This document shows positions 56,324 through 63,097 of a DNA stretch of 64,000 nucleotides, in pieces; the stretch's first letter is position 1; each line of letters begins with the position of its first letter. Position numbers and translations under genes: made by a program. Source of the stretch: Fictibacillus phosphorivorans (GTDB lineage: Bacteria; Bacillota; Bacilli; Bacillales; Fictibacillaceae); assembly GCF_007673525.1 (NCBI RefSeq), contig NZ_VDZU01000001.1, forward strand, positions 310,001-374,000, written 5' to 3'. The notes under the pieces are model-generated. The model saw nothing but the letters and a program-made list of their open reading frames with translations, ran no database searches and had not been told where the DNA came from.

Positions 56324-57325
56324 TTATCTTTTAGCATACTGTTCCTCAGTATGCTTTATCTTTTTTAAGAAGGTTTCTGCCAACTCTTTATCTTCAATTC
56401 TTTCAATTCGTCTTATAGAATCTGCAACGAGTTTATCTCCTTCAGCACGGTCTCCTTTTAAGTAACAAACCTCAGCGAGCGCTCTCATAGTACGAAGTAA
56501 AAAGAGTTCCTTTCCTTCTAAAGAGAAGACAGAAATCGCGTCTGTGAAATATTTATAGGCATTCTCATAATCTTTTTGTACTTCATAAACAATCCCCAAC
56601 AGATGGTAGAGTTCTCCTTTTGAATAGAATAGATGGTTACTTAATAGATAATATTGTAGCCGGTATGCCAGATCGATACACGCATCATATTGTTTTTTTA
56701 AATAATGGATATACGCCATATTATATGCCACTCGAGGGTACAGAGACTTATCTTCCACTGATAATAACGTTTCCAAAGCCGTTAGCCCTTTCGATAAGAA
56801 TACGGCGGCTTCATCGTATTCTTTCGTCTCGATGAGAATGATAGCAAGAGAATTTGCAATATTGATATCCAGTTCTGTGATCACTTTATGGTTTAGTAGT
56901 TTTCTCAATGATTTTTCTGCTTTTTTAGGAAACCTCTCTTTCTTATGAGAGAGGATCGCCTTCTGCCACTCGATGAAACGGATAAAACTTTTGTCTAACT
57001 GGTGGCTGTTCTTTCTTATATAGTTTTCTGCTTCTTCAATCACGTATTGCAAGGAGTTAAAATCTTGTTGGTATAAACTTTCGCGGCAAAGTTTTTTTAT
57101 CTTTGAGACGTAGATCGCAGAGGAGTCTTCTTCAGGTGTAAGGACAAAATCTACAGAAACATTTAATTTTTGGCAAATATTTTGTAGGACATCAAGTCGT
57201 GGTAACTGAGTGGATTTTTCTATCCGGTAAAGAGTAGATTCGTCACAAATGTTTTCAGCTACAAATTGCCTAGAATAACCGTTCTTTTTACGTATCCATT
57301 CAATTTTTTGACCTATATGTTTCAT
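56324..57325 (-). CDS. RRNPP-type HTH-TPR regulator (PlcR/NprR/Rgg-like peptide sensor)
   Basis: 333 aa. An N-terminal Cro/C1-type helix-turn-helix (residues ~5-58, GYSRQFVAENICDESTLYRIEK) precedes about 260 aa of helical TPR-like repeats, clearest at ~245-273 (HLLGIVYEVQKDYENAYKYF). Members of this group bind re-imported signalling peptides. It is divergent from a 42-aa secreted-peptide gene (112 bp between starts) and sits between the two biosynthetic operons, so it is the probable quorum-sensing switch of the cluster. The divergent arrangement is more like Rgg/SHP than PlcR/PapR, where the peptide gene follows on the same strand. AGGAGG precedes its ATG. Confidence 0.85.
   Translation of the reverse strand: MKHIGQKIEWIRKKNGYSRQFVAENICDESTLYRIEKSTQLPRLDVLQNICQKLNVSVDFVLTPEEDSSAIYVSKIKKLCRESLYQQDFNSLQYVIEEAENYIRKNSHQLDKSFIRFIEWQKAILSHKKERFPKKAEKSLRKLLNHKVITELDINIANSLAIILIETKEYDEAAVFLSKGLTALETLLSVEDKSLYPRVAYNMAYIHYLKKQYDACIDLAYRLQYYLLSNHLFYSKGELYHLLGIVYEVQKDYENAYKYFTDAISVFSLEGKELFLLRTMRALAEVCYLKGDRAEGDKLVADSIRRIERIEDKELAETFLKKIKHTEEQYAKR
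56334..56370 (+). terminator. Terminator of biosynthetic operon 1, inside the convergent regulator gene
   Basis: A perfect 9-bp stem AGCATACTG / CAGTATGCT with 5-nt loop is followed by TTATCTTTTTT on the plus strand. It encodes the last codons of the minus-strand regulator, whose stop lies 2 nt from the aldolase stop. Confidence 0.8.
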
Positions 57326-57380
57326 TTATCCTCCTAAAAATGACAATTATGTAAGAAACCTGCGTAAATGCATATATAAC

Positions 57381-57409
57381 TTAACATATATTTATTTGAT
57401 AATGATACT
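57381..57409 (+). promoter_or_regulatory. Candidate promoter of the signalling-peptide operon
   Basis: TTAACA and GATACT, 17 bp apart, would start transcription about 20 nt before the peptide gene. An alternative -10, GATAAT at 57398, lacks a good -35 box, which would fit activator dependence. Confidence 0.4.
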
Positions 57410-57437
57410 AGATACTTTCAAAGGAGGAAAAGATAGG

Positions 57438-57566
57438 ATGAAAAGACTAAAAAAATTCGTATACGCAGCAATGCTTTTAACCTTACTATTCGGTAACCCG
57501 GTGGTAGATAAGGCTATAGTAATAGTAAATGGACCGGTTGATGACCCGATCATCGGACACCACTAA
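57438..57566 (+). CDS. Secreted pro-peptide, candidate quorum-sensing pheromone (42 aa)
   Basis: The gene has a strong AAAGGAGG about 11 nt before ATG. The product has a basic start (MKRLKK), a hydrophobic core (YAAMLLTLLFG) and a polar tail ending VDDPIIGHH. This is the layout of PapR, NprX and Phr pro-peptides, where a C-terminal fragment of 5-10 residues is the signal. The tail resembles, loosely, the NprX heptapeptide ending PDIVG. Its neighbours support the call: the divergent HTH-TPR receptor and, 31 nt downstream, a LuxR-type regulator. The mature form cannot be read from sequence. Confidence 0.8.
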   Translation: MKRLKKFVYAAMLLTLLFGNPVVDKAIVIVNGPVDDPIIGHH

Positions 57567-57597
57567 GAAAACGTGTCAACGTATGAGGTGATTGTTA

Positions 57598-58251
57598 ATG
57601 GGGAATAAAGTACTATTTGTAGACTTTAGTAAAGATAGGAAGAATACACATTCGTTAATCGAATTGTTGTCAAAAAGGGGATATCACTGCCATTATTTGA
57701 ACCATTCATCATCCCTTTCAGATTCCGTTTTTACTAATTCTTTTGACCTAGTCATTATGAACCTTGCAAAAGGTGAGCTCATTCATACTAATTTTGGAGA
57801 GTGCAAGAAGATCTTACTCGTAGGTAAGGGAGAGAAACATCTTCTCTCCTATGTCAAAAATACGCAAGCCGTCATCAATCGAGATAACATCCACGAGCTC
57901 TTAAAGGCAATACTGGTCATTCAGAACGGTGGATTTTATATATCTGAAGAGTATAGAAACGATATCATGCCTGAGATCAATCTTGATTCTCATGTTCATC
58001 AAGATATCGACCTCATCTCTGTGTTAACCGAGATGGAACTAAAAGTGGTCGAAGAACTGATCAACGATAAAACGAACCAGCAGATCGCCGATACTCTGTA
58101 TCTCAGCAAACGGACAGTGGAATATCATATCGCTGCGAGTATGCAGAAATTAAGAGTAAAGTCCCGCGTCGGACTCGCTGTGAAAATCACAAAAGCGAAT
58201 CTTATCTGTAAGTTTTCAGGGGCGACCCCTGCGATTCAATCTATATTATAA
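57598..58251 (+). CDS. LuxR/NarL-type regulator with a pseudo-receiver domain
   Basis: 217 aa. The N-terminal half looks like a response-regulator receiver, but the phosphoacceptor position reads Asn (SFDLVIMNLAKGE, residue ~55) and the usual acidic pair is reduced to one residue, so phosphorylation is unlikely. A LuxR helix-turn-helix follows (LTEMELKVVEEL...NQQIADTLYLSKRTVEYHI, ~residues 145-185). No histidine kinase lies nearby. It is co-directional with and 31 nt behind the peptide gene, so probably in one transcript and a second layer of cluster control. ATG 57598 has GAGGTGAT 5 nt upstream. Confidence 0.85.
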   Translation: MGNKVLFVDFSKDRKNTHSLIELLSKRGYHCHYLNHSSSLSDSVFTNSFDLVIMNLAKGELIHTNFGECKKILLVGKGEKHLLSYVKNTQAVINRDNIHELLKAILVIQNGGFYISEEYRNDIMPEINLDSHVHQDIDLISVLTEMELKVVEELINDKTNQQIADTLYLSKRTVEYHIAASMQKLRVKSRVGLAVKITKANLICKFSGATPAIQSIL

Positions 58252-58258
58252 AACGTTA

Positions 58259-58291
58259 AAATGAGTCCCTTCACGGGGGGCTCATTTTTTT
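58259..58291 (+). terminator. Terminator after the LuxR-type regulator
   Basis: The stem AATGAGTCCC / GGGGCTCATT (one G-U pair) is followed by seven T residues, separating the regulatory operon from biosynthetic operon 2. Confidence 0.85.
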
Positions 58292-58386
58292 AGTGTGGAT
58301 TGCGTGATTTACGGGTGTTTTAGCCCTTCTCTTTTCTTATGATGAACATGCAAAGTTTTACGCTCAAACAAAGAAAGGAGATATAC

Positions 58387-59037
58387 ATGAAAGGTAATTT
58401 TGTGAAACTAAGACCACTTGAAGAAGAAGATTATGCGTTGTTCTCGCAATGGGTCGTACCGTCTAAGACCAGTGCACTAGCGAGAGGGTCCCAAGATTTT
58501 GCGACTACAGAAGAGATCAAACAGGATATCAAGCATGGCAATACTCGCTATGCGATGGTCCTTACACACGAAGATAAGAAGATTGGGTTCGTATCATGGC
58601 AGCCTCAAAAGTATGACGGCAGTTATCTTTTAGGCGGAGTAATCGGTGATCCGGACCTTTGGGATTCTGGATATGGAGCAGAAGCGTCCATCTTGATCAT
58701 GGACTACCTTTTCCATTTCAAGAACGCGCATAAAGTCCAGTTCATCAACGGGTTACATAACTTAAGATCTGTCCGATTCCTACTCAAGAACAAAGTTGTC
58801 ATCGAAGGGATTCTACGGGATTATTTCTTCTTAGACGGTGAGTACCATGATGCGATCGTCTCTTCCATATTAAGAGATGAGTATTACCAAGATGAACAGA
58901 ACATGCCAGAAGACAGTATTCCTCGTGAGGAGAAACAAAAGATACGTGAAGAACTCTATGAGTACATGAACGGCTATTGGCTGAAGAACACGTTTCCTGA
59001 CCTCGTGACAAAAGGTGAACTTCATGAAGTGGAATGA
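58387..59037 (+). CDS. GNAT-family N-acyltransferase, cluster member
   Basis: 216 aa of the RimJ/RimL-like GNAT group: KLRPLEEEDYALFSQWV at the N-terminus, a Gly-rich acyl-CoA segment around DSGYGAEASILIMDYLF (~residue 98), and NLRSVRFLLKNKVVIEGILRDYF (~120), the typical closing motif. A C-terminal helix of about 40 charged residues extends beyond the usual length. It may acylate an amine of the product, for resistance or maturation. ATG 58387 follows AAAGGAG; first gene of operon 2, and its end overlaps the next start. Confidence 0.8.
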   Translation: MKGNFVKLRPLEEEDYALFSQWVVPSKTSALARGSQDFATTEEIKQDIKHGNTRYAMVLTHEDKKIGFVSWQPQKYDGSYLLGGVIGDPDLWDSGYGAEASILIMDYLFHFKNAHKVQFINGLHNLRSVRFLLKNKVVIEGILRDYFFLDGEYHDAIVSSILRDEYYQDEQNMPEDSIPREEKQKIREELYEYMNGYWLKNTFPDLVTKGELHEVE

Positions 59038-59776
59038 TGAAGTCGTCGTCATCACAGGAGCCAATAAGAGTATAGGAAAAGGAATGGCATCTCATTTTGC
59101 TTCTCTTGGTGCGAGTGTCGTCTTAGGATACCGAAGCTCAATGGAAGAGATCGAAAAAATCGTTGGTGAGATCAGAGAAGAAACGGGGAACCACAACGTC
59201 TCCTATGAAAAGATGGATGTAAACGACAGTGGAGCGATTGAAGAAGCAGTCGGACGAATCATCAAGAGGTATAAGAAGATCGATGTTCTCGTGAATAATG
59301 CAGGTGTCAGTTACGGCGGCGCTTTGATCCCGAGTAACCCACTCGACAAATGGGAAGAGATCATCCAAACGAATATCATGGGCACGATCAACTGTATTCA
59401 TGCGGTTTCCTTGCATATGCTGACGGCACAGAAGGGATCCATCATCAACATCGCCTCTTTAGCAGGACTCGTTGGGATGGAGAGACTAAGCGCTTATAGT
59501 GCGAGTAAAGCGGGTGTCATCGGACTCACTCGTTCACTAGCGAAAGAATATGCTCGTTTTCAAGTACGAGTAAACGCAGTGGCACCGGGTTACATCGAGA
59601 ACACCGGCATGGTAGACCGTATCCCGGAAGATCAGATGAACGCGTTTCACAAGAAGATCGCGATGGGGCACCTCGGTGAAGTGAGTGATATTGCAGAAGC
59701 CGTATCCTTCTTAGCATCTTCTAAATCAAAGTATATTACCGGCCAAACGCTAGTCGTTGACGGCGGATTAATGTAA
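59024..59776 (+). CDS. Short-chain dehydrogenase/reductase (FabG-like)
   Basis: 250 aa. NAD(P)-binding TGANKSIGKG (~residue 11), NNAG (~90), catalytic Ser in NIASLAG (~140), Tyr-Lys in AYSASKAG (~155), and the C-terminal YITGQTLVVDGG, all as in FabG ketoreductases. It may reduce the beta-keto group formed by the discrete ketosynthase. ATG 59024 has AAAGGTG 6 nt before it; a GTG at 59015 lies inside that site. Confidence 0.9.
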   Translation: MKWNDEVVVITGANKSIGKGMASHFASLGASVVLGYRSSMEEIEKIVGEIREETGNHNVSYEKMDVNDSGAIEEAVGRIIKRYKKIDVLVNNAGVSYGGALIPSNPLDKWEEIIQTNIMGTINCIHAVSLHMLTAQKGSIINIASLAGLVGMERLSAYSASKAGVIGLTRSLAKEYARFQVRVNAVAPGYIENTGMVDRIPEDQMNAFHKKIAMGHLGEVSDIAEAVSFLASSKSKYITGQTLVVDGGLM

Positions 59777-59792
59777 AGAAAGAGTGGTAGTG

Positions 59793-60737
59793 ATGAAAAC
59801 AGCGGTTCTATTCCCACCGTTGATGGCGATCAAAGAGAAAAGCTTCTATGATCTCTATCAACAGTACCCTCATGTTCAAAGAAAGTTTCAAGAAGCGAGT
59901 GACATCTTATCACTCGATCTGGTCAAACATTTTTTCTCAGATGACGAGAGTGAAATAAATCGTGGTCTAGTAGCGAGACCGAGTATCGTGACATTGAGTA
60001 CGGCGCTCTTTGAGATGTTAAGAAGTGAGTTAGGGGAGATTTCCTACTATCTTGGACCGAGTCTCGGTCAAATGACCGCGATTCATTGTAGCGGATCTCT
60101 CGACTTCCCCACTACGATCCAAATGGTGAAGAGCATGGTGGAACTGGAAGAACAAGATGAAGCGAACAAAGGGTATAGTGTCTACTTCTTTTATAACATC
60201 GATGTCGAAAAGTTAGAACTTGCGATCCAAGAGGTCAAGCAGCAGGGTGGGTATCTTGAACCTTGTATGTACGCCAATCATAACCAGATGATCATCAACG
60301 GTGACATTAAGAGTCTTGAGAAGTTGAACAAACTCGTAGTTCCTCAAGGGGGGCTCGGCGTAACGATTCCTTACGGACCCCCTGGACATTGTTCATTATT
60401 ACAGAACGTTGTGGACCGTTTTAGTGAACAGTTCATGCCTAAAGCCATCTTTCTTGATCCTGATCGCCCACTTGTTAGTAACGTGGACGGTAATCTGCTT
60501 CTGACAAAAGAAGAGGTCATGAACGAGATCGTCGGACAATATACAAGAAGTGTCCAGTGGTATCGCTGTCTACAGCGCCTCTGGAATAGTGGTGTGAGAC
60601 GGTTGGTCGTACTCGGTCCAGGTAACTTTATCACGAAATCTTTACAGTTCACGGATATTCCGTTTGAAGTCGAGACGTATCTAACAGCGGAAGAGATAAA
60701 CAACAAACTAACCAGTGTTATTGAAAAGGAGGTGTAA
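59793..60737 (+). CDS. Malonyl-CoA:ACP transacylase-like protein with altered active-site motif (first)
   Basis: 314 aa with FabD-like layout: TAVLFPP at the start, FQEASDILSLD (~residue 31), the nucleophile-elbow region reads LGPSLGQ (~90) instead of GHSLG, and a late His is kept in GPPGHCSLL (~197) with SNVDG (~231) and VLGPG (~275). The Ser is present but the His before it is Pro. It may load an unusual extender, act as a hydrolase, or be inactive. A related gene follows directly. Confidence 0.75.
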   Translation: MKTAVLFPPLMAIKEKSFYDLYQQYPHVQRKFQEASDILSLDLVKHFFSDDESEINRGLVARPSIVTLSTALFEMLRSELGEISYYLGPSLGQMTAIHCSGSLDFPTTIQMVKSMVELEEQDEANKGYSVYFFYNIDVEKLELAIQEVKQQGGYLEPCMYANHNQMIINGDIKSLEKLNKLVVPQGGLGVTIPYGPPGHCSLLQNVVDRFSEQFMPKAIFLDPDRPLVSNVDGNLLLTKEEVMNEIVGQYTRSVQWYRCLQRLWNSGVRRLVVLGPGNFITKSLQFTDIPFEVETYLTAEEINNKLTSVIEKEV

Positions 60738-60739
60738 CG

Positions 60740-61651
60740 ATGGAAGCCATTCTTTTACCAGGACTTGCTCCTTCATCTTATAGTGAAGTGGAAGACTTCA
60801 TCCATCATAGTCCTTTTGCAATCAAACGTTTTCAAGAGGCGAGTGATGTGATCGGTTATTCATTGATCGATGCTTTTAAAGAAGCGGGTGAGAGAGACTA
60901 TGAAGTGTATGAGAGTGCGTTCTTAGCGAACTCTATCGCTCTACTCGATCATTTTAAAGATCGGTATGGAGTCGAACCGAACGTTGCAATCGGCCCTAGT
61001 TTTGGCGTGTTAGGTGCAGCTGTTTACACGAAATCTCTGACTTATGAAGAGTCTATGTGGCTCACTCATGAATCCGGTAAAGTATCAAAAGATTTTTATC
61101 TTAATCTAGAAGGTGATTTCCAGACTCATTTTGTTTATAACTTATCCCTAGATGAAGCTAACGACATCATCCAGTCGTTCAACCAAAAAGGGAAGTACTT
61201 AGAACTTGCGGGATATCTAGAAAAAGTGGTCTGTCTGTGCGGACCTAAGGTTGTGATCAATGAGTTGAAGGAAGAACTAAACCACAAGCCTAAATGTTTT
61301 TCTCTTCATACGATGAACCAGCCGATCCACAGTAAGCAGTTAAGTGAGCTGAACCAAAAACTTAAGAATAGTATTTTTAAGGAAGTAGATTTTAAGCCGA
61401 TCCATGGAACGTTCATCTCGGACGTGAACGGAGCTTTGATCACAGATCCTGATGAGTTTAAACAGACCATACTAGATGGGTATGACAACCCCGTTCGTTG
61501 GGATCTAGTAAAGCAAAAAATCGATCAACTCGGCCTAAAAAAGATATACGTGATCGGTCCAAAGAACCTTTTCAGTCAGTTGCTTAAAAATCAGATACAG
61601 ACAATCGACGTTGGACCAGACAACGTGTTTACGTCAGGAGCCGTGAAGTAA
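60740..61651 (+). CDS. Malonyl-CoA:ACP transacylase-like protein with altered active-site motif (second)
   Basis: 303 aa, a diverged paralogue of the preceding gene: FQEASDVIGYSLID (~residue 30), IGPSFGVLGAAVY (~85; again Pro instead of His before the Ser), PIHSKQL (~196) with the distal His, SDVNGALITDP (~229) and NPVRW (~250), then VIGPKNLFSQLL. Sharing the GPS change with its neighbour argues that it is functional in this subgroup rather than random decay. The two may form a heteromer. A strong AAGGAGGTG site precedes the ATG. Confidence 0.75.
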   Translation: MEAILLPGLAPSSYSEVEDFIHHSPFAIKRFQEASDVIGYSLIDAFKEAGERDYEVYESAFLANSIALLDHFKDRYGVEPNVAIGPSFGVLGAAVYTKSLTYEESMWLTHESGKVSKDFYLNLEGDFQTHFVYNLSLDEANDIIQSFNQKGKYLELAGYLEKVVCLCGPKVVINELKEELNHKPKCFSLHTMNQPIHSKQLSELNQKLKNSIFKEVDFKPIHGTFISDVNGALITDPDEFKQTILDGYDNPVRWDLVKQKIDQLGLKKIYVIGPKNLFSQLLKNQIQTIDVGPDNVFTSGAVK

Positions 61652-61654
61652 GGT

Positions 61655-63097
61655 ATGAGCCGTGAAATTTTTACACCAGACGGTACATACTCTTATGAAA
61701 TGTTTCTTCAAGAAGTTTGGGGTTGTGTCGATTATTTGACCGCTAAAGGGGTAAAAGCCGAAGATCGTGTCCTCTTGTCTATGGAGAACTCGTTCTCTTA
61801 TATGGCTACGGTGTTTGCTTTGATAGAGATGAAGTGTTCGATTGTTTTAGTAGATTGCTTGGTAAACGGAGAAGAAGTCACGAGGATCGCGTTAGAGTCA
61901 AAGAGTAAATGTTCGATTACCGATCGACTCGTCCCTTTTTCTGATGCTTTGATCCACATCACGATGCCGACACATGAGAAAAGGATTTCGACGAAAACGG
62001 ATGAGCTCTCCATTGAAGGATGGATGACGTTAAAAGACGCACTGATCCTTTACACTTCAGGTTCTACAGGAAACCCGAAAGGCATCGTAAAATCGGGTCG
62101 ATCCTTCGTATGTAACATCGAATCAACGATGAAGAGGATGCGGTACTACCGTGAAGATGTTCTTCTGCCTTTGATTCCGTTTACACATTTTTATGGTCTG
62201 TCTATCCTCTTCATCTGGTGGCTAGAGAAATGTGATCTTGTTCTATGTAACTACAAAGATATCAGAAGTATCGTGAAAGCGATCATCGATAAAAAAGTGA
62301 CAGTCGTTGATGGAATTCCCTCTACCTATTATGTATTCAATCGGTTGTTGAACAAGCGCGCAGAGTCTCTTCAAGTGATTAAAGAGTCAAACGTAAGGAT
62401 GTGGTGTGTCGGAGGAGCCCCACTATCTAAAAAATTGAGTGGTGAGTTTGAACGCTTGATGGATAAACCGCTTTTGGATGGCTATGGTCTCTCAGAAGTG
62501 GGGAACGTTGCTCTGAACGTTGAGGGTCCTGAGTTTGGATGTGGGCAGCCGATCGAAGGTGTGAGACTTAAAGTCGCTCGTTCTGACGGTAAAGAGAGTG
62601 AGTTCTTAGAGATAGGAGAAGTTCTTGTCCAATCTTCTGGTGTGATGGAATGCTATTTTGAGAATCAGGAAAAGACCGACGAGGTCTATCATGATGGATG
62701 GTTCAAGACGAACGATCTTGGTTATTTAGACGCTCATGGAAACCTTTTTATCGTCGGTCGATTAGGGGAAGAGATCCTACGGAACGGATATTTGATCTAT
62801 CCCGCTAGTATCGAAAAAGAGATCGAAGATCGTTTAGGGATCAAAAGTAAAGTCATCTCGATAGAAGATGAGAAGAAAGGTGCCGTTCTTCTGCTGTTTG
62901 TGGAGGCTTCGGAGGAAGAAGAGAATCAACTGAAAAGAATGATCAACCAGGCACTAAACCCCATATTGCGGCCGGATAAAATCATTGTGTTAGATGAGTT
63001 TCCGTATCTTGCGAACGGGAAGATCGATCAGATTCAGATTAAACAATGGGCTACACACTATAGCAAAGGAAAGGAGAGGGAGTTATGGGTTACGTAA
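61655..63097 (+). CDS. Acyl-AMP-forming ligase (ANL superfamily, stand-alone)
   Basis: 480 aa, shorter than typical acyl-CoA ligases. Motifs: LYTSGSTGNPKGIVKSG (~residue 131), DGYGLSEVG (~272), KTNDLGYLD (~351), GRLGEEILRNGYLIYPASIE (~369) and the catalytic Lys in YLANGKIDQ (~460). It activates a carboxylic acid as acyl-AMP and transfers it to CoA or a carrier protein. It could supply the acyl substrate for the ketosynthase or feed an acyl thioester to the aldehyde dehydrogenase-like enzyme that overlaps its 3' end by 13 nt. Confidence 0.85.
   Translation: MSREIFTPDGTYSYEMFLQEVWGCVDYLTAKGVKAEDRVLLSMENSFSYMATVFALIEMKCSIVLVDCLVNGEEVTRIALESKSKCSITDRLVPFSDALIHITMPTHEKRISTKTDELSIEGWMTLKDALILYTSGSTGNPKGIVKSGRSFVCNIESTMKRMRYYREDVLLPLIPFTHFYGLSILFIWWLEKCDLVLCNYKDIRSIVKAIIDKKVTVVDGIPSTYYVFNRLLNKRAESLQVIKESNVRMWCVGGAPLSKKLSGEFERLMDKPLLDGYGLSEVGNVALNVEGPEFGCGQPIEGVRLKVARSDGKESEFLEIGEVLVQSSGVMECYFENQEKTDEVYHDGWFKTNDLGYLDAHGNLFIVGRLGEEILRNGYLIYPASIEKEIEDRLGIKSKVISIEDEKKGAVLLLFVEASEEEENQLKRMINQALNPILRPDKIIVLDEFPYLANGKIDQIQIKQWATHYSKGKERELWVT

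Noticed and set aside
59793-60737. Housekeeping fabD
   Set aside because: GPSLG replaces GHSLG, a paralogue is adjacent, and no fab genes other than cluster enzymes are present.
38512-63097. Many minus-strand open frames under the NRPS and tailoring genes
   Set aside because: They are shadows of real plus-strand genes, without ribosome binding sites or recognisable domains.
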